From Micromonospora maritima (GTDB lineage Bacteria > Actinomycetota > Actinomycetes > Mycobacteriales > Micromonosporaceae), in NCBI RefSeq assembly GCF_902825405.1, contig NZ_CADEAU010000001.1:1-64000 (forward strand): 64,000 bases of DNA, in the 5' to 3' direction. The position numbers and the translations under genes were made by a program. Under the pieces are notes generated by a model. That model saw only the letters and a program-made list of their open reading frames with translations, was not told the DNA's origin and did no database searches. Position 1 is the first letter of the stretch. Each line of letters begins with the position of its first letter. Of the stretch, positions 16,259 through 22,624 are shown one piece after another.

Positions 16259-16331
16259 TGGAGAAGAGGGGAATCGAACCCCTGACCTCCGCCCTGCCGA
16301 GGCGGCGCTCTGCCAGCTGAGCTACAACCCC
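16259..16331 (-). tRNA. tRNA-Ala (GGC) with C33
   Basis: A 73-nt cloverleaf keeping the alanine G3:U70 pair, but the acceptor has two U-U mismatches (5:68, 6:67). Loop TCGGCAG has C33 like the two valine tRNAs of the array. Confidence 0.8.
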
Positions 16332-16335
16332 ATGG

Positions 16336-16407
16336 TCCGGGACCAGCGAGTCGAACGCTGTTTCTCCCGCTCCCAAAGCGGGCGGGTTACCGTCTCCCTC
16401 GTCCCGG
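16336..16407 (-). tRNA. tRNA-Pro (TGG)
   Basis: A 72-nt cloverleaf, acceptor CCGGGAC/GTCCCGG with C1:G72, loop TTTGGGA, A73; these and G35/G36 are the expected proline determinants. Confidence 0.9.
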
Positions 16408-16417
16408 AGGGAATCGC

Positions 16418-16449
16418 CCCCGGCCGGCCCGCACAGGCGCCGGCCGGGG
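16418..16449 (-). terminator. strong hairpin between tRNA-Trp and tRNA-Pro
   Basis: CCCCGGCCGG (16418-16427) and CCGGCCGGGG (16440-16449) form a perfect 10-bp stem with a 12-nt loop in the 110-nt gap after tRNA-Trp, the widest gap of the array. No T-tract follows, so it could be a weak terminator, a processing signal or the scar of a lost gene. Confidence 0.4.
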
Positions 16450-16517
16450 ATCGTCTTCATGCCGTCCACTGTGGAGTTGAGAATCGACGACGCCGCCGGC
16501 CGTGGCCGTGGCGAAAG

Positions 16518-16590
16518 CAGGGGCGACAGGATTCGAACCTGCGACCTTCGGTATTGGAGACCGGTGCTCTACCCGTTGAGCTACGCCCCT
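16518..16590 (-). tRNA. tRNA-Trp (CCA)
   Basis: A 73-nt cloverleaf, first in the array. Acceptor AGGGGCG/CGCCCCT, loop CTCCAAT, G73 as expected. Its 5' end is only 15 nt from the T-run of the terminator upstream. Confidence 0.93.
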
Positions 16591-16605
16591 GTGTGTCCGG
16601 GTAAC

Positions 16606-16641
16606 GAAAAAGCCGCCCTGTCCCGTTCGGGTGGGCGGCTT
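16606..16641 (-). terminator. intrinsic terminator between the 43-aa ORF and the tRNA array
   Basis: On the minus strand AAGCCGCCC (16641-16633) pairs with GGGCGGCTT (16618-16610), with a nested CCCG/CGGG stem, followed by a T-run and CG. It starts 17 nt after the stop of the 43-aa ORF and ends just before tRNA-Trp. Confidence 0.8.
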
Positions 16642-16658
16642 GTCAGCTTCCGCTGGCG

Positions 16659-16790
16659 CTATTCGCGCCGCCACCCCGGCTTCCAGTTCTGCTCACTCGC
16701 ACACAGCTCGCGGGCTCGCCCGATCGAGCGCAGCACGACACCGCCGCGCGGCATGAGCCGCGTGGTTTCGGTGGACGCATACTGCTTCAC
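16659..16790 (-). CDS. 43-aa basic small protein or leader peptide before the tRNA array
   Basis: GTG 16790 is preceded by a perfect AAGGAG at 16802-16797, six bases away. The 43-codon frame ends with TAG at 16659. The peptide begins VKQYASTETTRLMPRGG, has one Cys, and ends with two Trp residues (W36, W40) in QNWKPGWRRE. An intrinsic terminator and then tRNA-Trp follow directly. It could be a real small protein, or a translated leader whose Trp codons sense tRNA charging; sequence alone cannot decide. I recognise no family. Confidence 0.65.
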   Translation of the reverse strand: MKQYASTETTRLMPRGGVVLRSIGRARELCASEQNWKPGWRRE

Positions 16791-16907
16791 GGGGAACTCC
16801 TTGATTCGTGCCGGTTGACCTTGCCCTGACAACAGTAGGGCCGATGCCGGAGGGTTGGCAAAGGATATTCCGGAGTCACGCTCGCCTATCTCGGTCGGCC
16901 GCGCCGC

Positions 16908-17933
16908 TCAGGCCTCGGCCAGGATGATCCGGACCGCGAGCAGGTGCCCGTCGACGTCGTGGTCGACCTCGACCGGGAAGACTCCGTCGCCCCACCTGGT
17001 CATGGCGAACATGATCTGCGCGTCGCCGAACGTGAGGGTGCCGCTCTCCGTGTCGCTGGCGCGCACCTGGCGCATCACCTCCCAGTGGTGGGAGTGCGGC
17101 CGGAAGTCCACCGCCATCTTCCGGCCGGGCTCGGCGTCGCGCCAGGCCTGCACCGTCATCGCCCGTCGCAGGGCCGAACGCAGCGGCAGGTCCGTCCAGC
17201 CGAAGCAGCTCTCGTCACCCGGTGCGGTCAACGGTGCGGCGGTGAACTCCGCGGCGGCCTCCGGGGCGTCGACACCCCAGAACGCGACGTCGGCGAGGCC
17301 GTCCGACGGCTCCTCGTGGCGCCACAGTGCGAGGGCGTCCGGGTCGGCGAAGGCCAGCCGAGCCGCGTCGACGCCGACCACGCCGATCTGGACGGTGGCG
17401 GCCACGGGCGCGTCACGGACCCGGACGACGATCTGGTGCCAGCCGTCCCACGGCCCGTCGGATCGTTCCGCCTCCACCGTGACGGCTGCGGCGGGAAGGC
17501 CGTCCACCGCCACCGCGGGCAGCCCGAAGACGGTGAACCCCGGCTGGCGTTCGACCGCGCACCGGCGCGCCCGCTCCCGGTGCGGCACCTGCGTCTCGGC
17601 GCGCTCCACCGCGGCCGTCCACCCGTGCTCCCGGCAGTGGTCGTCGAACCGTTGCTCCCAGGCGTCCTGACGCGAGGCGGGAACGTCGTAGTGGTAGCGC
17701 CCGCGCCGGACCGGGAACGACGCACTCGCGGACTCCGCGTCCGGACCGACCACCGTGTAGTCCGCGGATCCGGCGACCTCGGCCAGCAGGACCGGATCCT
17801 CGAAGCCCAGGCCGCGTGGATCCAGCTCGTTCGGCGGCCTGCTTCCCGACCACATGCCCAGCATTCCCCCGTCGATGATCACGAGCTGGCCGGACGGGCA
17901 CCGGACCTCACCGAGCGGAACGATCTCTCCCAT
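16908..17933 (-). CDS. hypothetical protein, DUF4241-like ends
   Basis: A 341-aa soluble protein from ATG 17933. The N-terminus (GEIVPLGEVRCPSGQLVIID, then DPVLLAEVAG) and C-terminus (TRWGDGVFPVEVDHDVDGHL) are reminiscent of DUF4241 proteins, which bear a WGDGxYPV-type motif. The middle, with HREHGWTAAVERAETQVPHR-like helices and a VTVEAERSDGPWDGW strand region, is unassigned. It stands alone between the tRNA array and the hydrolase gene. Function unknown; the family link is tentative. Confidence 0.6.
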   Translation of the reverse strand: MGEIVPLGEVRCPSGQLVIIDGGMLGMWSGSRPPNELDPRGLGFEDPVLLAEVAGSADYTVVGPDAESASASFPVRRGRYHYDVPASRQDAWEQRFDDHCREHGWTAAVERAETQVPHRERARRCAVERQPGFTVFGLPAVAVDGLPAAAVTVEAERSDGPWDGWHQIVVRVRDAPVAATVQIGVVGVDAARLAFADPDALALWRHEEPSDGLADVAFWGVDAPEAAAEFTAAPLTAPGDESCFGWTDLPLRSALRRAMTVQAWRDAEPGRKMAVDFRPHSHHWEVMRQVRASDTESGTLTFGDAQIMFAMTRWGDGVFPVEVDHDVDGHLLAVRIILAEA

Positions 17934-18082
17934 GGCGCGGCAGTCTACGCAGCCACCGAACGCTGCCGCGTCCAGCGGCGCAACGTGCCGCGCGCGGCCG
18001 GTCAGGTTCCACCGAAGCCGGTATCGAACGGGTGCCCGCCGTCCCCCCGGCCGCGAGGGCCGGGGCGGACGGCGGGCTCACC

Positions 18083-18820
18083 TCACTTACGGACCCCGTC
18101 GACCGCCTGCATGATCATGTCGGTGACCGCCTGGGGTTGGCTGACCATGATGACGTGGGAACCCTCGACCTCGGAGATCGACGCTCCGGCGCGCTCGGCC
18201 ATCATGTGCACCACGTCGGTGCCGGCGGCCTTGTCGCCGGTGGCCACGGCGGCCCAGGCCGGTCGGTCCCGCCAGGCGGGCGTCCCGTTGGGCTGAGAGA
18301 AGGCCAGTGAGGACACCGGCCGTTGGGTGGCCGCCATGACGGCCGCCTGCCGCTCGGGGACGTCGGCGGCGAACGCGTCATGGAACTTCGCCGCGTCGAT
18401 GAGGAACTCGGTCTCCATCCCCCGCTGCGTCGGATACTTCACCTCGTTCAGGGACGAGGTGAGGACGCTGTCGCGGGAGTTGCCCTCGATCGCCATGAGC
18501 GTCTCGCCCTCGTCGGGGGCGAACGCGGCGACGTAGCCGAGCCCGACCACGTTGTCGGCGCGGGACGCCGCGTTCGTGATCACCGCGCCCCCGTAGGAGT
18601 GGCCCACGGCCACCACCGGACCATCGGTCTGTTGCAGGGCGGAAGCGACGTATGCCGCGTCCTCCTCGATCCCGCGCAACGGGTTGGAGACGGACTTCAC
18701 CGGGACGTTCGCGGCCTGGAGGCGTTCGACGACGCCGTTCCACCCGGAGCTGTCCGCGAAGGCACCGTGCACCAGGACGACGGTCGGGCTGCCGTTGCCG
18801 GCTGAGGCCATGCTGGTCAT
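18083..18820 (-). CDS. alpha/beta hydrolase
   Basis: A 245-aa protein from ATG 18820. The fold markers are VVLVHGAFADSSGW (oxyanion turn), VVAVGHSYGGAVI (nucleophile elbow, Ser in GHSYG), a later acid region near VVHMMAERAG, and the catalytic His in EGSHVIMVSQP. This is the esterase/EstC-like group common in actinomycetes. It follows the MarR gene on the same strand after 94 nt and may share its control. Substrate unknown. Confidence 0.92.
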   Translation of the reverse strand: MTSMASAGNGSPTVVLVHGAFADSSGWNGVVERLQAANVPVKSVSNPLRGIEEDAAYVASALQQTDGPVVAVGHSYGGAVITNAASRADNVVGLGYVAAFAPDEGETLMAIEGNSRDSVLTSSLNEVKYPTQRGMETEFLIDAAKFHDAFAADVPERQAAVMAATQRPVSSLAFSQPNGTPAWRDRPAWAAVATGDKAAGTDVVHMMAERAGASISEVEGSHVIMVSQPQAVTDMIMQAVDGVRK

Positions 18821-18914
18821 CGCGAGTTTCCTTCCATCGCTGTCAGGGACTCGACGCCCGCATTCCCGTCCGGTGCCGGCTCAACCGGCCTGCGGCAGCC
18901 GACGCGAACGGCTC

Positions 18915-19367
18915 TCAGTCGTCGGGCCCCGGCCCGCCCAACGCGTCCACGCAGGCCGCCAGGTCAGCCAGCAGTCGGTGGCGGGCGCCCTCGGAGAGCA
19001 CCGACGTCATCCGGCGCTCGACGCCGGCCACGATCTCGTCGGCCCGGGTGAGCACGTCCCGTCCCGCCTCGGTCAGCGCGACGGGCAGGGCCCGGCCGCG
19101 GGGTGCGGCCGCCGCCCGTGCGAGCAGTCCCCGGTCCTGCAGGCCCCGCAGCAGGACGTGCATCGACTGCCGGGTGACGAACGCCCCTCGGGCCAACTCG
19201 GATCCGGACAGCCCGGTGCCGTGGGCGAGCAGTCTCAGGCAGGCGTACTGGGGCACGGAGAGCCCCACGGCGCGCAGTTCCCGGTCCATGGCCGCGCGCA
19301 GGGCCACGGCGGCGCGCTTCAACGCGTAGCCGACCGAGAGGTCAAGATCCAGGGCACCCTTCTCCAT
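18915..19367 (-). CDS. MarR family transcriptional regulator
   Basis: A protein of 150 aa from ATG 19367; the open frame to 19490 covers the operator region and is not used. The winged helix has LSVPQYACLRLLAHGTGLSG, ARGAFVTRQSMHVLLRGLQD and RGRALPVALTEAGRDVL, all typical of MarR. The start codon lies inside the first operator repeat, which suggests tight autorepression and a very short or absent leader. It is divergent from the VOC gene. Confidence 0.93.
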   Translation of the reverse strand: MEKGALDLDLSVGYALKRAAVALRAAMDRELRAVGLSVPQYACLRLLAHGTGLSGSELARGAFVTRQSMHVLLRGLQDRGLLARAAAAPRGRALPVALTEAGRDVLTRADEIVAGVERRMTSVLSEGARHRLLADLAACVDALGGPGPDD

Positions 19368-19409
19368 GTCAGGAGTCTGACATATGCTGTCCATGTCAAC
19401 ACTCTGACA
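19367..19409. promoter_or_regulatory. tandem MarR-type operators
   Basis: TGTCAG-GAGT-CTGACA at 19367-19382 is a perfect 6-bp dyad. TGTCAA-CACT-CTGACA at 19394-19409 is a second copy with one mismatch. The centres are 27 bp apart, between the divergent MarR and VOC genes, with the first copy overlapping the MarR start codon. Confidence 0.8.
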
Positions 19410-19428
19410 AAGCGATCGAGGAGCGATC

Positions 19429-19800
19429 ATGACAGTGACCGGACCCGACTTCATCGCCCTGCAGGTTCGTGACGTGGAGGCCGCGGCCACCTTCTACGAG
19501 ACCCGGCTCGGCCTGCGTCGTGCCCCGACCGGCCCGCCGCACGCCGTGGTGTTCGCCACCGATCCGGTGCCGTTCGCCGTCCGGGAACCCCTCCCCGGCG
19601 TCGACCTCGACGCCGTACGCCCGCACGCCGGAGCCGGAGTCGCCCTGTGGCTGGGCGCCGACGACGCGCAGGCCCTGCACGACGAGCTCACGGACGCCGG
19701 AGTGACGATCGTCGCCGCACCCGCCGACACCCCGTTCGGACGCGCCTTCACCTTCCGGGACCCGGACGGCTACGCCGTCACCGTCCACGACCGGAACTGA
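19429..19800 (+). CDS. VOC family protein (glyoxalase/bleomycin resistance fold)
   Basis: A 123-aa protein from ATG 19429, a single VOC unit. FIALQVRDVEAAATFYETRL and the C-terminal AFTFRDPDGYAVTVHD are the two halves of the beta-alpha-beta-beta-beta pattern; the terminal Glu metal ligand of glyoxalase I is not obvious. It is the likely target of the divergent MarR regulator and is followed 11 nt later by the DNA glycosylase gene. Substrate unknown. Confidence 0.9.
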   Translation: MTVTGPDFIALQVRDVEAAATFYETRLGLRRAPTGPPHAVVFATDPVPFAVREPLPGVDLDAVRPHAGAGVALWLGADDAQALHDELTDAGVTIVAAPADTPFGRAFTFRDPDGYAVTVHDRN

Positions 19801-19810
19801 GCCGACCGAC

Positions 19811-20677
19811 GTGACCCGACGCACCGCACAGCGCACGATCGCCGGGCCGTGGTCGCTGACCACGTCCCGGCGGTTCTGGGAGGGCTTCGCCCCGGCCGCG
19901 CTCCCCGGACACGACGACGAGGAGGTCCTCGCGACCACGTTCCTGAACGAGCGGGACTGGACGCCCGCCACCGCGTCGGTACGACAACACCGCGAGAGCG
20001 CGGCCATCACCGTGACCGGCACCGGCGACCTCGACGCCGCCGTGGCGCAGACCCTCCGCTTCCTCGCCCTCGACGTCGACGCGACCGGCTGGAGCGCGGT
20101 GGGCACGCGCGACCCGATCATCGGCGAGGCCCAGCGACAACTGCCGGGGCTGCGCCCGTGCGGCTTCCACTCGCCGTACGAGGCGGCCTGCTGGGCCGTG
20201 CTCTCCCAGCGGATCCGCATCACCCAGGCGACCGGCCTGCGCGCGGCCCTGATCCGGCGGCACGGCCGCGACGGTAGCTTCCCCGCGCCGGCCCGCCTGC
20301 GCCGCCTCGACCTCGACCTGCCGGGCCGCAAGACCGAGTACCTGCACGCCGTCGCGGACGCCGCCCTCGACGGTCTGCTCGTCGGCGAGCACCTGCGCGG
20401 CCTGGACGCCGAGGCCGCCGTCGCCGCCGTACAGGCCGTGAAGGGCCTGGGGCCTTTCGCGGCGGAACTCGTCGTGCTCAGGGGCGCGAACCACCCCGAC
20501 GGACTTCCTCACCACGACAAGCGGCTCAACGCCGAGGTGACCGAGAGGTACGGGACCACGATCGACGAGGTGTCCGAGCGCTGGCGTCCCTATCGGACCT
20601 GGGCCGCCGTGCTGCTCCGCGCGCTGCGCGAGGGTTGTACGCACGAGATCGGCACGGGCGGGCACCGGGTCGACTGA
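19811..20677 (+). CDS. DNA-3-methyladenine glycosylase II-like base excision enzyme
   Basis: A 288-aa protein from GTG 19811. The helix-hairpin-helix region reads VKGLGPFAAELVVLRGA and is followed by the catalytic-type Asp in GLPHHDKRL, as in the AlkA/HhH-GPD superfamily. The N-terminal third is a beta-rich domain ending near TAATASVRQHR-like sequence, and PYEAACWAVLSQRIRITQAT is the usual HhH core helix. It probably removes alkylated purines. It seems cotranscribed with the VOC gene, so both may answer the same stress. Confidence 0.88.
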   Translation: MTRRTAQRTIAGPWSLTTSRRFWEGFAPAALPGHDDEEVLATTFLNERDWTPATASVRQHRESAAITVTGTGDLDAAVAQTLRFLALDVDATGWSAVGTRDPIIGEAQRQLPGLRPCGFHSPYEAACWAVLSQRIRITQATGLRAALIRRHGRDGSFPAPARLRRLDLDLPGRKTEYLHAVADAALDGLLVGEHLRGLDAEAAVAAVQAVKGLGPFAAELVVLRGANHPDGLPHHDKRLNAEVTERYGTTIDEVSERWRPYRTWAAVLLRALREGCTHEIGTGGHRVD

Positions 20678-20682
20678 CCGTG

Positions 20683-21192
20683 CTACTCGCCTACCGACCC
20701 ACCGGCGAGCTCGGCCACGACGTCCAGATGCCCGAGGTGGCGGGCGTACTCCTGGACGAGGTGGAACAACACGCGTTCCAACGTCGCCGGCGCCGCTCCG
20801 TCCCACCTCGGACCGGGAGCCCCCACCGCCGCCAGGTCACTGCTCGCGACCACGGAGGCGGTGTGTGCTCCCTGGGCACGGAGCGACGCCGCCAGGCTGT
20901 CGCGTGTCTCGTCGGGCGCCACGTACCACCGGTCCCCGCGCCGGTCACCCCACGGATCGTCGACGTCGCACCCCTCGAATCCCCATTCGATCCACCGAAG
21001 CTCGACGTAGCGCAGATGCTTGAGCAATTCGAGGGGTGTCCACCCGGAGGGAAGCCGGCTGCGCCGCACCTCGTCGTCGGACAGAGCGGACACCTTCGCC
21101 AAGAGGATCTCCCGGAAGTAGTCCAGATATCTCACGAAGACCTCGGCGCGTCCCGATGCCGGAGTCGTCGGCGAGGGAAAGGGCAATGCCAT
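20683..21192 (-). CDS. DinB / DUF664 family protein
   Basis: A 169-aa four-helix-bundle protein from ATG 21192 (MALPFPSPTTPAS); GTG starts upstream are possible. Metal-site histidines of the DinB fold are visible in PLELLKHLRYVELRW and EYARHLGHLDVV. Related proteins are thiol-dependent S-transferases or have unknown roles. It is convergent with the glycosylase gene (5 nt apart). A second DinB gene lies at 44249. Confidence 0.88.
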   Translation of the reverse strand: MALPFPSPTTPASGRAEVFVRYLDYFREILLAKVSALSDDEVRRSRLPSGWTPLELLKHLRYVELRWIEWGFEGCDVDDPWGDRRGDRWYVAPDETRDSLAASLRAQGAHTASVVASSDLAAVGAPGPRWDGAAPATLERVLFHLVQEYARHLGHLDVVAELAGGSVGE

Positions 21193-21327
21193 CAGGTCAT
21201 TGTCCGCGATTCCGACCGGCGAAGGAGCGCGCACCACCCTGCGGGCCGCCGATGGATGCCCGGCCAGGGTGGCGCCTCCGGCTGCGCCAGCGCGACTGGG
21301 CGGGCGCGTCGCGGGTAGTCCGGCCCG

Positions 21328-21725
21328 GTGACGCATGCCCGCATCGCCGACCACGGCCTCTTGGCGGACGGCCACAGCGCAGCCCTGGTGGACCGGGACG
21401 GTTCGGTCAACTGGTCCGGCGCTGGGACACCGATCCCGCGGGCTTCCTGATCTGTTCGTTCTGGCTCGTGGGTTGCCTGGCCCTCGCCGGCGAGCGCGAC
21501 GAGGCAGGCCACCTGTTCGAGCGACTCGCGGGGCGTACCAACGACCTCGGCCTGTTCTCCGAGCAGGTGGACCCGCGCGACGGCGCCGCGCTGGGAAACT
21601 TCCCGCAGGCGTTCTCCCACATCGGTCTGATCAACGCCGCCGGTGGCCTCGGTGACCTCGACGCCGGGCACCGGGAGCTGCCTCCCGGGCCGGGCCGCCG
21701 GATCCCGTGGGACAGCGGGGCGTGA
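21328..21725 (+). pseudogene. glycoside hydrolase family 15 (glucoamylase/trehalase) remnant with internal deletion
   Basis: The first 26 codons from GTG 21328 read as the canonical GH15 start (ARIADHGLLADGHSAALVDR, then DGSVNW). The sequence then jumps, in another frame, to the family's C-terminal part: FLICSFWLVGCLALAGE, NDLGLFSEQVDPR and LGNFPQAFSHIGLINAA. Full-length relatives have about 600 residues, so roughly 450 residues have been lost between near 21400 and 21440 and the joined halves are out of frame. It cannot make an active enzyme. Confidence 0.88.
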
Positions 21726-21744
21726 GCACCGGACCGCAGGACGC

Positions 21745-21963
21745 TCACCGCAGCCACCCCAGGAAGCGCCGGTGCAGCAGCCCCGCCGGCACCCAGTGCA
21801 GGTCCTCCGCCGCCCGCGCCAGCTGCGCACCCATGTACAACGCCAGCGACACCCGCGCGCCCGCGAACTCCGCCCGCAGCTCCCGCCGCCGCGTCTCGCA
21901 CGGCCAGGGAGCCGCGCAGCCGCCACAGCTCCACACCGGCAGCACCGGCCCGTGCGTGCTCAC
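21745..21963 (-). CDS. 72-aa small protein with CGGC...PC motif (module copy 1)
   Basis: It starts at GTG 21963, whose GTGA overlaps the stop of the preceding 58-aa gene. The sequence has WSCGGCAAPWPCETRRRELR followed by a helical half ending GLLHRRFLGWLR. A 72-aa homologue lies at 54501 with the same length and motifs. Three cysteines in CxxC-x4-C spacing suggest metal binding. It is the last gene of a tiny-gene operon behind the XRE regulator. Confidence 0.75.
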   Translation of the reverse strand: MSTHGPVLPVWSCGGCAAPWPCETRRRELRAEFAGARVSLALYMGAQLARAAEDLHWVPAGLLHRRFLGWLR

Positions 21964-22136
21964 CCGCGGCCCCCGAGCAGGGTCGCGGTGAGATGCCGCG
22001 CCTGCCGGCTGGTCACCCACTTCACCTGCCAGCACGGGTACGGCGTGAGCCGCCCCCACCACACCCGGCAGCCCACGCACATCCCGTCCAGACCCCGCAC
22101 GTGTACGCGCAGGATGCGCTGCTCCTGACCGCTCAC
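21960..22136 (-). CDS. 58-aa Cys-rich small protein (module copy 1)
   Basis: It runs from GTG 22136 (GTGA overlap with the upstream stop) to TGA at 21960, overlapping the next GTG the same way. The peptide holds MCVGCRVWWGRLTPYPC, giving a CxxC-x11-C pattern, and a basic C-terminus TSRQARHLTATLLGG. It has no counterpart in the second module copy near 54500. Function unknown; a small zinc-binding or RNA/DNA-binding protein is possible. Confidence 0.65.
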   Translation of the reverse strand: MSGQEQRILRVHVRGLDGMCVGCRVWWGRLTPYPCWQVKWVTSRQARHLTATLLGGRG

Positions 22137-22501
22137 CGCCGCTCCCCCGGCCAGTGCACGGCACCGATCGGAACGCGGTGCCGGACCCGGCACGGCAGCT
22201 CGGCACCGCAGCGGCACACCCACCGCCACCGCCGCCACGACCACGCCGGCCGATGCCGCCGCGCGAGAGTCAACGCCGTTGCCGAGAGGTACTCGTCGTA
22301 CGAGACGCGCCGAGGTGGCGACATCGGGACGCCCTCTCGGGCCTCCGTCTCCTGCTGTCCGCCTCGCGCCTGGATCAGCAGCCGCCGCCGAGCGGCCTCC
22401 TGCTCGATCGTCTGGATCCGCTGCCCGAAATCGGAGAGAACCAGCTGCGAAGGATCGAATCGGCTGAGGATCAGCCGCAGAAACCCGCCATCCGCTGTCA
22501 T
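22133..22501 (-). CDS. 122-aa small protein, first gene of tiny-gene module copy 1
   Basis: Starts at ATG 22501 (MTADGGFLRLILSRFD); the frame is open to 22588. The N-terminal half looks like a helical or coiled segment (FGQRIQTIEQEAARRRLL). The C-terminal half, SYDEYLSATALTLARRHRPA and CRCGAELPCRVRHRVPIG, is shared with the 62-aa protein at 54716. Cys spacing CxC-x5-C is conserved. It ends with a GTGA overlap into the 58-aa gene and follows the XRE regulator after 123 nt. Confidence 0.7.
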   Translation of the reverse strand: MTADGGFLRLILSRFDPSQLVLSDFGQRIQTIEQEAARRRLLIQARGGQQETEAREGVPMSPPRRVSYDEYLSATALTLARRHRPAWSWRRWRWVCRCGAELPCRVRHRVPIGAVHWPGERR

Positions 22502-22624
22502 GTGTCCGGCCCCTCCGTCGTCGGGGCACGGAGGGCACCTGCTGATGTGCCTCGTTCCGCGCCCGCGTGCAGTGAGGTCCAGCGTCACGCCACGCGCGTC
22601 GGCGATCCAGAAGGTGAGTGTCCG

